From the NCBI GenBank assembly GCA_017163975.1, contig JAFFSR010000264.1, positions 8,050,001-8,114,000 on the forward strand: a DNA stretch of 64,000 nt, read 5' to 3'. The notes beneath the pieces were generated by a model, which was not told the origin of the DNA, did no database searches, and worked only from the letters and a program-made list of their open reading frames with translations. A program made the position numbers and the translations under genes. The stretch is from Anastatus disparis (Eukaryota > Arthropoda > Insecta > Hymenoptera > Eupelmidae). Shown here piece by piece: positions 43,288 to 55,100 of the stretch (its first letter is position 1; each line of letters opens with the position of its first letter).

Positions 43288-44401
43288 GGTTATGCGCCCA
43301 GAGCGATTTTAACTGCGCGTTTTCTTTTACTTTTCTCGGAGCAGCTCATTATCACCGCGTTCATAATAAATTTTATTAATTAAAAGTAAATTTATAAAAC
43401 GTTTTTCTTGTCTGCTTTCCTCGCTTCTTTGTGTTGTGTGTACTGCAATTGTGATGGTGTAGGGCAGTGTGTGAAAAAATTACACAAAAGGCTAACACGA
43501 GCGACAGAATCTCGTGCAGCACAAAAGGAAGAAACAACGCCAGTAGCACAACAGTTGATAAGAAAATAAAAATATAAAATCGAGAAGTGCGGGTTTTTAC
43601 AAGTGAAAAGGAAGAAAAACGTCGCGAGTGTGACTTGAGTGAAACGACGGATTATACATGTAAACTACTGTGAAAAGTAAAATTATTGTAGGATTGCAAA
43701 GGGTGTATTTTGTAAATTTTGTTTAAGGAAAGTTAAATACAGGCCGGTTAAAAGTGAATATTTGAGAGAAGACGGGAAAATTAGTTTTTCGTAAATAAGT
43801 GCTGCTTTGATTTGGTGAAATTTTGTTTTAATAAAAGAAATAAACGCAAAAGCGGACGCGTTTTTACGTATGAATGTGAAGTGTAGATGCATGTAGAAAG
43901 GAGAGTGATTGCTTAATTTCCAAAAATGTGCAGATGAAGGCGCGTGCAAACATGGCGGCCACAGGTACAAAGCGAGTTGACGAAGAAATGTCGACGCCAT
44001 GTACAATGAAAAGACCGTAAGGGTGTGCGCGCGCAACTAAGAATAAAAAAAACAGAAAGACGGTGACTGACTAAAGGCGAGAATAAACGCTCGGGCATAT
44101 ATGTATATGTGTGTATGTATGTATGTGTACACGCATGAATGTAAAAAAAAAAAAATAAATAAAACAGAATATTAATGGCATAAATAAAAGAGACAGTATA
44201 TATGTGTGAGTATGTGTATAGTGTGCACGTCGTCGCGATAAACTATTAATGAAGATTTGAAATTTATGTATAAAAATAATGTATGAAAATAAGTTGTTAA
44301 TCAATTGTAATGAACGACAGAAAAAGATCGAACATTATACATTCAAGATGGGTATTTATTTCAAAGAAGATTAAAATCAGAGTAAAAGAAACAGTAAAAT
44401 A
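43288..44401 (+). other. Copia leader and gag region, decayed
   Basis: Starts with the primer-binding site. Where copia gag, protease and integrase should lie there are only short frames. About 43300-44240 is GC-richer than average, with G/A-rich and TATGTGTGTATG microsatellite patches. I see no gag zinc knuckle or integrase motif, so most of pol must be deleted or decayed. Confidence 0.45.
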
Positions 44402-44998
44402 AGATATAAATCCAGACTAGTGATTCGTGGTTTCAAAGATAGAAATGAATATGATTTGCAAGAAAAATATGCACCAATTTAACGATTACCTTTAATAAGG
44501 TCTATACTGGCAATGGCAAGCAAACTGTATTTAGAAATATGTCAGATAGACGTGAATAGAGCTTTTATAAATGGATATTTAAATAGTGAAATATATATGG
44601 AAATACCTAAAAGGATGACTGTTTATGAAAAGATCAAACAAAACAAGATTTGTAATTTGGAAAAGGCTTCATACTATTTGAAAGTCAGTCTAAAGTGTTG
44701 GAATAAAAAATTTAAAAATGCAGTAAAGAAATATGGACTTAGATAATTCAACAATCAACCTTGTTTATTAACTTTGCAAGAAAAAGACAGATTTCTTATC
44801 TTAATATCGTATGTAGACGATATTCTGCTAGTTTGCAACAATGTAGAGATGCTTGAGAGAATGAAGACAATTTTGAAGAGAGAATTTGAAATGAGAGGAA
44901 TTGGCGAGCCGAAAAGTTTTTTTTTAGGCTTAAAGATAAAACAAGACAAAAAGAAAAGGACACGAAGCATTAAACAAGAAGAGTACATAAAATGCTAA
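44402..44998 (+). pseudogene. Copia reverse transcriptase relic
   Basis: One frame with in-frame stops at 44480 and 44744. It starts RYKSRLVIRGFKDR, which matches the K.KARLV..G entry of copia RT (RVT_2). It continues with QIDVNRAFINGYLNSEIYMEIP, holding the first catalytic Asp, then an internal deletion. FLILISYVDDILLVCNN follows with the catalytic YVDD, and then GEPKSFFLGLKIKQD. It ends at 44998, where a fragment of the foldback family begins, so RNase H is missing. The enzyme would copy copia RNA; this copy is inactive. Confidence 0.85.
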
Positions 44999-45262
44999 AT
45001 AAATTTAGTTCATTCATTTCATTCATTAATTCTTCAGAATTTTGGTTTCCATTATATATTAAAATTTTCTAGATTTTGTACAAGAAATCTAAAAATCTGA
45101 GAAACTAATGAATGAATTTATTTCAAAATTTAACTGAATAATCTTCATGGTACATACGACAAACTAAAGCATTTATTTTCTTAAAATTTTGCAATAAAAT
45201 AAAAAGATAGTAAATATTTATAAGTACAGGTGTAGTATCCATTTTACATCTCCTTAATATTC
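44999..45262. mobile_element. One-arm fragment of the 3.4-kb palindrome family
   Basis: It matches 6930-7095 and, inverted, 5640-5830 of the large palindrome in order. Shared pieces include TTTAACTGAATAATCTTCAT, AAACTAA.GAATGAATTTA, AAAAGATAGT.AATATT and ATCTCCTTAATAT / ATCGCCTTAATAT. Only one arm is present. It interrupts or borders the copia RT relic, so the family has inserted in two retrotransposons in this window. Confidence 0.72.
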
Positions 45263-45565
45263 TGAGCAGACACCAAATCAAACCCACTAAAGATGAACAC
45301 TAATGAAGAATGACGACAGATAAAGACTAACAAATGGTTGAAAGAGCACTTAATAATGTTTAAAAATAGTATTGAATACTGACAAGAAAATTTTAAATTA
45401 TATATATATTTACATTCATTCATTCGAATTTTATTTTAATATTCCTTACTTTGTATATTTTACAGGTCCTAAATGAAACAACAAGAAACAAAGCAAACGA
45501 CAATCATCTTTATATCAAGATTAAAAAATTTTTAAATTTCATTTGTTTTATAAATTTTTATTAAC
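45263..45565. other. AT-rich spacer before the satellite
   Basis: No gene or repeat recognised. It may contain the continuation of the copia relic, but no motif supports that. Confidence 0.35.
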
Positions 45566-46976
45566 AGGTTTATGGTCTATGGGTTCATGTTTGATGGTTT
45601 AAGGGTTGATGGTTTATGGGTTTAAGGTCTATATTTTATGGATTTATGATTCATGTGTTTATGGTTTATGGGTTTATGGTTTATGGATTTATAGTTTATG
45701 GGTTTATGGTTTATGGGTTTATGGTTTATGGGTTTATGGTTTATGGGTTTATGGTTTGTGGGTTCATGGCTTGTGGGTTTATGGTTTATGGGTTTATGGT
45801 TTATGGGTTTATGGTTTATGGGTTTATGGTTTATGGGTTTATGGTTTATGAGTTTATGGTTTATGGGTTTATGGTTTATGGGTTTATGGTTTATGGGTTT
45901 ATGGTTATAGGTTTATGGTTTATCAGTTTATAGTCCATGGGTTAATAGCTTATGGGTTAATAACTTATGGGTTTATGTTTTATAGATTTATGGCTTATGA
46001 GTTTATGGGTTCATGGATTATGATTTTATGGTTTTTGGGTTCATGGTTTATGATTTAGGAGTTTAAGGGTTTACGGTTTGTGTGTTTATAGTTTATCGTT
46101 TGTAGGTTGATGGTTTATGGGTTTATGCGTTTATAGGCTCATAAGTTTATGGTTCATGGTCAATGGGTTAATGGTTTATGGGTTGATGGGTATATGGTTT
46201 ACGGGTTAATAGTATATTGGTCTATAGCTTATGGGTGTATGTGTTTATGCTTTATGGTTTATAGGTTTATGAGTTATGGGTTCATGGGTTTATGGTCTAT
46301 AGGTTTATGGTCTATGTGTTCATGTTTGATGGTTTGTGGGTTAATGGCTTATAGGTTTATGGGTTTATAGACTCAAGGTTTTATGGTTTATGAGTTCATG
46401 GGTTTAAGGTTTATGGTTTATGAATTGATGATTTATAAGTTCATATTTTGTGGGTTTATAGTTCATAGGTTTATGGTTTATGGGTTTAAAGTCCATGAGT
46501 TAATGGTCCATGCGTTAATGGATTATGGCTCATGAGTTTATGGTTTATGGTTTTATGGTTTAACAGCATATGGGTTTTTAGTTCATGATTTCATGTTTTT
46601 TAGGTTCATAGTTAATGATTTAGGGATTTAAGGGTTTATGGGTTTATGATTCATGGATTTATAGTTTATGGGTTTATGGATTATGAGTTTATGGTTTATT
46701 GGGTTATGGTTTATGGGTGTATGCGTTTATGTTTTATAGATTTATGGGTTAATGGGCTTATAAATTCATGGTTTAAGGGTTTATGATTCATGGTTTATGA
46801 GTTAATGGGTTTATGGTTTATGGGTTTATATTATATGGGTTTATGGTTTATGGGTGTATGAGTTCATGCTTCATAGTTTATTGGTTGATAGTTTATAAAG
46901 TTAAGAAATGCCGGTTTATTGTTTATAGGTTTATGGTTTATAAGTCTCTAATTTACAAGATCATGAGTTTATGGGT
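45566..46976 (+). repeat. TTTATGGTTTATGGG satellite, left block
   Basis: Tandem 15-bp units (TTTATGG + TTTATGGG), homogeneous at about 45660-45925 and diverged on both sides. All units keep the same strand orientation. The long open frames are by-products: the unit length is a multiple of three and no plus-strand frame of the consensus has a stop (pentapeptides GFMVY, GLWFM, GLWVY). I do not call them genes. The block ends at the solo LTR's GGGT duplication. Confidence 0.95.
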
Positions 46977-49151
46977 TGTGACGTGGTTTTACGTCCCAAG
47001 AAATTTTCAATTTTTTTTTGTGAATAATAGATCTGATGGCGCCTATAAAAGTCTTAAACTAGAATTTAAAATGAGATTTAAAATAAAACTATTTTTTTTA
47101 ATGTTTTTCATGTAAACTGTAATGGAGAGGAATTCCAAATGTAATTCAAATCTTCCCGCCTAATGACAACGAAGTTGAAGAAAAGAGAACGTCAGTGGCG
47201 CCAGTTGTAAAAAAGGAAGAGAGGAAATGCGTTTAAAAGAAATGATTATTAAAATGTGAAAAGAGACTTAATTTACTATAAAATAATTAAGATTATAGGG
47301 CGTCTAAAAAGATTTATATTCGTATTTCTGAATGTTATAAATTATGTATGTCGCAAAGAAAAATATTGTTAACGCGTTGTATGAGTGTGTAAGAAAGAGA
47401 TAGAGCGAGTAGATACAAACAAGCCGGTAGTAAGTAAACGCGCGCCGTATGTGTATATTCAAAAGAACAGAGGTTTTCAACTATATTTAGAGTCATAAAT
47501 ATCAAAATTAATTTTGTCTTAATTTTCTTTATTTTCTCTTAGTAATTTGCGAATAAATCAATGAATGATGTATAAGATGTAAAATTTAGCGCCCGGAAAT
47601 TGTTAATAACAAGCGCCATGATTGGCCCGTCAAGATTTTCGTGTGTGGTCAAGTTCAAGAAAGTGCGGGCCCGGCGTCAGAGTGGAGAGAGTATCGAGTG
47701 AGATCGGACGTGTGTCGCGAGTACTTAATAAAACAAAGAGCCCTTTGTGAGGAAAAAAAGCATGTTGAAAGAAAAGTCGTGTAGAGTCAAATAGAGAAGT
47801 TTTACGTTAAAAGAGAGAAAAATATAATTCCTTGTTTTTTTTTATTTATTAGTGCCATAAAAGGAGAGTTTTAATTTTACATTTTATTTACGGTCGTTGT
47901 TCTTTTATATAAAAATTTGAGTGAGAGAATTCTAATTACCGTATATAAGTGTGTAATTTCTGGGTATTAATTTAATATTATTAGAGTCGAACGTTATCAA
48001 TTCGTAGTGGGGCCATAACGTAAAATAAAAATTTATCGAATTTATCGAACTGTGAGAAAAATAGTGGCGCCTTTATTAGTAGCGCCGTTATACAACGTTA
48101 ACAGACGATCTCACATTCAACCAAACCTACGCCGTACCCTCTCTACCAACGTCATCGCCGTAGCGCCAGCCTGTGTCCAGGAAGCCAGCGAAGACAAGCC
48201 AAGAGCAAGCGGAGACAGGAAAAGGAGAATAGAGAGAGAGAGAGAGAGAGGGTAAAAAAAGGTATAAAGTGTATTAATTGCGTTATCTGTATGTGCTTGC
48301 ATAACGTAACGTTTTCTTAAAATTTGTGATCGTGCGTAAATTTCTTTCAATTAGAAATATTATATAATTGTATATAATTATTAGCTTCCGGTGAATGTAA
48401 GTAAATAAAATCTAAAAAAAGTGAAATTAAAATTTGTGAATTCATGCCGGTCAGAAGTGACTTAAAATCTTCACGGAATTTCGACCGAGTAGTTGTAACG
48501 TTCGTTGGGTTCCGCGAAGAGAGCCTCTGTTGCCAGCGAAAAGGGGGGAGAGGTAAAGCCTCAAACATAAGAAAGAGTATAGAGTCCGCGCGCTTGCTTG
48601 CCGTCAGAAAAGTTGAAACCGTGCGCCTTTCTATAAAGTGTAATCGAGTCACTAATAAAGAACGTGTGTGAGTGAGATAGATAAAAAGAATAATTATATT
48701 TTTGTTAGTTGCGCCACAAGTGTCATAAAAAAATAAAATCATTTTTTTTTTCTATTTCTTATTAGATTAGTGGCGATGAATTTGTTATATGCGAATGTGT
48801 GTGTGAGAAAATTCAAATAGAGTTTTTTTCTGAGCCGCTGTTAAAATTGTTAAATTTCAAGTAAATAGTTTTTTTGTTTAATTAAAGACGTTCATTCTTT
48901 TAACTAGTAAAATCGTAGACAGTGTTTTATTCCAATACCCCTTTTAAATAATATTTCATTATAAAAATTTTAAATACAAATTTTTTATTATTGCGCCTAA
49001 GTCTTGGGCCCTTGAAACCCGAACAAGGGTTACAATTTTTCAAAGGATCCCCTCTGTAGATCTTTCATAAAAGTAAGATCGAAATATAAATAAATAAATT
49101 CGACGTTTTCGGGAGTAGTTGGATGTCCGGCTATTTATCACGTCGCAGGGT
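46973..49151. mobile_element. Solo LTR, 2.17 kb, inserted in the satellite
   Basis: The insert 46977-49147 starts TGTGACGTGG and ends with the complement of TGCGACGTGA (TG...CA with an inverted end repeat). GGGT flanks it at 46973-46976 and 49148-49151, and satellite sequence continues on both sides in register. A 4-bp duplication and TG...CA ends define an LTR. Orientation is uncertain. Plus-strand CTAATAAAGAACGTG near 48650 could be a polyadenylation signal, and a (GA)n run sits at 48232-48250. No pol or gag coding is present, so it arose by LTR-LTR recombination. 2.17 kb is long for an insect LTR. Confidence 0.75.
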
Positions 49152-52100
49152 TTATGGTTCATGATTTTATGGTTTAAAGGTTCATCGTACATAGTTTATG
49201 GGCTTATGCTTTATGGGTTCATGGTTTATGGGTTTATCGCTCGTGGATTTATGGTTTATAGTTCATGGTTTTATGCGTTAATGGTTCATGGTTCAAGGGT
49301 TTACAGGTTTATAACTTATGGGTCCATGGATTTATGGTTTTTGGGTTCACGGTTGTAGGGTTGATGTTATATAAGTTCATGATTTATGGGTTTATGGGTC
49401 TATGGTTTATGGTTCATGGGTTAATAGGTTTATATTTCATGGGTGCATGGATTCATGCTTCATGGCTCATGGTTTCATGGATATAGGTTTATGGCTTACA
49501 AGGTTATGGTTCATAGGTTTATGGTTTACGGATTCATGGTTTATGGGTTCATTGTTTATGCGTTGATGATTTATGAGTTTATGGTTTATGTTTTATGGAT
49601 TCATGTTTCATAGGTTTATGGTTTATTTATGAGTGTATTAATTTATGGTTCATGGGTTTACGGGTTTATGGGTTCATGGGTAAATGGTTTATAAGTTTAT
49701 GGTTAGGGGTTTATGATTTATGGGTTTATGGTTTGTGGATTTACGGTTTATGGTTTATAGGTTTATGGGTTGATGGTTCATGGTTTATGGGCTTATGGGT
49801 TTATAACGTATGGGCTTATGGGTTTATAACGTATGGGCTTATGGGTTCATGATTTTCGGGTTAATGGTTTAAGGGTTAATACTATATGTGTTTATGGTTT
49901 ATGGGTTTATGGGTTATAGCTTTATAATTTATGTGTTAATGGTTTATGGAATTATGCCTTATGGTTTTATGTTTAATGGCTTATGAGTTTATGGTTAATG
50001 GGTTCATGGCTCATGAGTTTATGGTTTATGGGCTTATAGCTTATGGGTTTATGACTCATGGGTTTATAGTTCACGAGTTAATGGTTAACGGGTTCACAGT
50101 TCACAAGTTCATGGTTTGTGCGTTTATGGTTCATAAGTTTATTGTTTATAGGTTTATCGTTTACGAATTTATGGTTCATGGGCTTATGGTTTATGAGTTT
50201 ATGGGTTGAAGGGGAATGGTATATGGATTTATGATTTATGGGTTTATAGGTTTAGGGTTCATGGTTTATGAATCTATGATTTATGGGTTTATGTTTTATG
50301 GATTTATAGTCCATAGGTTAATGATCTATGGAGAAATAACTCATCGGTCATGGTTTATGGGTTAATGGTTTATGAGTTTATGGGTTTATGGTTCATGATT
50401 TCATGGTTTTTGGGTCATGGTTTATGATTTAGGGATTGAAGTGTTTATGGGTTCATGGTTTATGGGTTTCTAAGCTCATGAGTTCATGGTTCATGGTTCA
50501 TGGGTTAATAGTTCATGGGTATATGGTTCACAAGTTCATGGGTTCATGGGTGTATGGATTTATGGTTTATGTATTGTGGGTTTATAATTATTGAGTTCCT
50601 GGTTTATATATTCATGGCTTATGAGTTCGTTGTTAATGGGTTCATGGTTCATGGTTTGTGAGTTTATGGTTTATGATTGATGATCTTATGGTTTCATGGT
50701 TTAAAGGTTCATACTATATAGTTTATGGGTTTGTGCTTTATGGGTTTATAGATTTTGGGTATATGGTTCGTAGATTTATGGTGTATGGTTAATAGGTTTA
50801 TGGTTTATGGGTCTATAGTTTTATGATTTATGGGTTTATGGTTCATGGATTAAGGGTTTATGAGTTCATGAGTTTATGGTTTATATGTTGATAGTTTATG
50901 GGTTTATGGTTTAAGATTGTATAAGTTTATAGTTTATGGGTTTATGGTTTATGATTTCATGGTTTTTGGGTCATGATTTATGATTTAGGGATTGAAGTGT
51001 TTATGGCTTATGGGTTTATGGTTTATGGGTTTATGGTTTATGGGTTTATGGTTTATGGGTTTATGGTTTATCGGTTTATGGTTTATGGGTTTATGGTTTA
51101 TGGGTTTATGGTTTATGGGTTTATGGTTTATGGGTTTATGGTTTATGGGTTTATGGTTTATGGGTTTATGGTTTATGGGTTTATGGTTTATGGGTTTATG
51201 GTTTATGGGTTTATGGTTTATGGGTTTATGGTTTATGGGTTTATGGTTTATGGGTTTATGGTTTATGGGTTTATGGTTTATGGGTTTATGGTTTATGGGT
51301 TTATGGTTTATGGGTTTATGGTTTATGGGTTTATGGTTTATGGGTTTATGGTTTATGGGTTTATGGTTTATGGGTTTATGGTTTATGGGTTTATGGTTTA
51401 TGGGTTTATGGTTTATGGGTTTATGGTTTATGGGTTTATGGTTTATGGGTTTATGGTTATAGGTTTATGGTTTATCAGTTCATAGTCCATGGGTTAATGG
51501 CTTATGGGTTAATAACTTATGGGTTTATGGTTTATAGATTTATGGCTTATGAGTTTATGGGTTCATGGATTATGATTTTATGGTTTTTGGGTTCATGGTT
51601 TATAATTAAGGAGTTTAAGGGTTTACGGTTTGTGTGTTTATAGTTTATCGTTTGTAGGTTGATGGTTCATGGGTTTATGCGTTTATAGGCTCATAAATTT
51701 ATGGTTCATGGTCAATGGGTTAATGGTTTATGGGTTGATGGGTTTATGGTTTACGGGTTAATAGTATATTGGTCTATAGCTTATGGGTGTATGTGTTTAT
51801 GCTTTATGGTTCATAGGTTTATGAGTTATGGGTTCATGGGTTTATGGTCTATAGGTTTATGGTCTATGTGTTTATTTTTGATGGTTTGTGGGTTAATGGC
51901 TTATGGGTTTATGGTTTATGAGTTTATTGGTTTATGGTTCATGATTTCATGGTTTTTGGGTCATGGTTTATAATTTAGGGATTGAAGTGTTTATGGGTTT
52001 ATGGTTTATGGGTTTCTGAGCTCATGAGTTCATGGTTAATGGTTCATGGGTTAATAGTTCATGGGTATATGGTTTACTAGTTCATGGGTTCATGGGTGTA

Positions 52101-55100
52101 TGGATTTATGGTTTATGTATTGTGGGTTTATAATTATTGAGTTCCTGGTTTATATATGCAGGGCTTATGAGTTCGTGGTTAATGGGTTCATGGTTCATGG
52201 TTTATGAGTTTATGGTTTATGGTTGATGATCTTATGGTTTAATGGTTTAAAGGTTCATACTATATAGTTTATGCGTTTGTGCTTTATGGGTTTATAGATT
52301 TTGGGTATATGGTCCGTAGATTTATGGTGTATGGTTAATAGGTTTATGATTTATGGGTCTATAGTATTATGATTTATGGGTTCATGGTTTATGGATTAAG
52401 GGTTTATGGGTTCATGAGTTTATGGTTTATATGTTGATAGTTTATGGGTTTATGGTTTACGATTGTATGAGTTTATAGTTTATGGGTTTATGGGCTTATG
52501 AGTTTATGGTTTATGAGTTTATGGTTCATGGTTCATCGGTTAATGGGTTAATGGGTTAATGGTATATAAGTTAACGGTATATGGGTTTATGGGTGAATTT
52601 GTTTCATGCTTTATTGTTTATTGGTTTATAGTTTATAAAGTTAAGGTTTGTCGGTTCCTAGTTCATGGGTCGTTGGTTTATAAGTTTCTGGTTTACAAGA
52701 TTATAAGTTTATGGGTTTATGGTTAATGATTTCATGGTTTGAAGGTTCATCGTATATAGTTTATCGGTTGATGCTTTATGGGTTTATGGTTTATGGGTTT
52801 ATGGTTAGTGAATTCACGGCTTACGGTTCATGGGTTTATGGGTTCATGAGTTTATAACTTATGGGTTTTTGGGTTTATAGTTTTTTAGTTTATGGTTTAA
52901 GGGTTTATGGTATATGGGTTTATGATTATGGGTTCATGACTTATAAGGTTATGGTTTATAAATTAATGGGTTTATGGGTAATGGCTTTATGGTATATGTT
53001 TAATGGTTTATGAGTATGAGCTTGATGGTTTATGGATCTATGATTTATGGGTTTATGGTTTACGGATTTATAGTCCATGGGTTGATGGTTTATGATTTTA
53101 TGGTTTTTGGGTTCATGGTTTACGGTCTATGTATTTATAGTTCATAATTTATGGGTGGATGGTGCATGGGTTTATAGGTTCATAAGCTCATGGGTTTATG
53201 GTTCACGAGAATATGGGTTTATGGTTCATGGTTAATGAGTTGATGGTCAATGGGTTCATGGTTTATGATTTTATGGTTTAAAGGTTCATAGTATATAGTT
53301 TATGGGTTTGTGCTCTATGGGTTAATAGTCTTTTGGTATATGGTTCGTTAATTTATGGTATATGGTAAATGGGTTTATGGATTTATGGTTTATGGTTCAT
53401 TGTTTTATGGGTTTATAATTAATGGGCTTATGGGTCCATCGTTTATGGGTTTATGGTTTATGAGTGCATGATTTATGGGTTTATGGTTTACTGGTTTATG
53501 GTTTATATGTTTAATGTTAATGGGTTTATGGTTTATGGGTGTATATGTTTATGCTCTATGAGTTTATGGGTCTATCGTTCATCGTTTATGGGTCAATGGG
53601 TTTATTGCTCATGGGTTAGTAGTATATGGGTTTGTGATGTATAAGTGCATGGGTTTATGTTTTATAGTTTATTGGTTAGTAGTATATATAGTTAAAGATT
53701 GTTGGCTTATGGTTTACGAGTTCATGATTTATGGGTTTATGGTTTACGAGTTTATGGTTTATGGGTTTATGGTTCATAGGATTATGGTTATTGAGTTAAA
53801 GGTTCATGGGTTTATGATTGATGGGTTTATAGTTCATGGGTATATGGTTTATGGGTTTATGGTTTATGGGTTAATGGTTCATGGGATTATGGTTTATCGG
53901 TTTATGGTTTATATGTTCATGCTTCATTGGGTAATGGTTCATGGGTGTATATGTTTATGCTTTATGGGTTTATGGTTTATCCATAATGGGTTAATGGGAT
54001 AATGGCTCATAGTTTGATGGTATATAGGTATATGGTATATAAGTGTATGGGTTTATGCTTTATAGTTTATTGGTTTGTAGTTTATAAAGTTAAAGATTGT
54101 CATTTGATGGTTTTAAGATTTATAATTTATGGATTATGGATTTATGGTTAATGGTTTCATGATTTATAAGTTTCTAGTAAACTAGTTTATGGTTAACGTG
54201 TTTATGGTTTATGATTATATGATTCAAAGGTTCATCATAGATATTTTATGGGTTTATGCTTCATGTGTTTATGGTTTTTGGGTTCATGGTTTGTGGATTT
54301 ACAATTTGTAGTTCATGGTTTTTAGATTTACGGTTTATGGTTCATGGAATTATGGGTTGATGGTTCTTGTATCATGGGTTCATAGTTCATGGGATTATGG
54401 GTTGATGGTTCTTGCATCATGGGTTTATGAGTTTATGGGTTTTCGGTTTATGGTTTAAGGGTTAAAGGTATATGGGTTCATGGTTTCTGGGTTTATGGGT
54501 CCATGATTTTTGGTTTATTGGATAATAGGGTTATGATTTATAGGTCTATGGGCTTCTGTATCATGGGTTTATGGTTTACAGGCTTATGGTTTGTGGACTT
54601 ACGGTTCATTGGTTAATATTTTGTGGATTTACGGTTTATGGTTCGTGGGATTATGGGTTGATGCTTTATGAATCATGGGTTTTTGAATTATAAATCAGGG
54701 GTTTGAGGTTCATAGTTTATGTGTTAATGTTTTATGGGTTTATAGTTTATTAGTTCGAGGTTTATGGGTTTATTGTTTATAACACTATAGTTTCATGGTT
54801 TATGGGTTTATTGTTCATAGATTGTGGGTGTATGGGTCTATGGGATTATGGCTTATAAGGTTATGGTTTATAGGTTTATAGTTTATGGATCCGTGGTTTA
54901 TAAATCTATGGGTTTATGGTTTATGGGTCTATAGTTTATGGATTAATGATTCATGAGTTAAGAATTTATAAGTTCTTGGTTTATAAGTTAATTATTTATG
55001 AGTTTATGGTTCATGGGTTTATGGTTTATCGATTATGGGTTGACGCTTTATGGTTTTATGGTTTATGAGTTTCTAGTTTAAAAGTTCATGAGTTTACGGG

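Noticed and set aside
50998..51455. CRISPR-like array
   Set aside because: Contiguous 15-bp tandem repeats without unique spacers, in an evidently eukaryotic sequence.
50973..51485. 170-codon GFMVY repeat protein
   Set aside because: The frame is open only because the 15-bp satellite consensus lacks stops; the sister array and diverged flanks do not conserve it and there is no start context or 5' gene structure.
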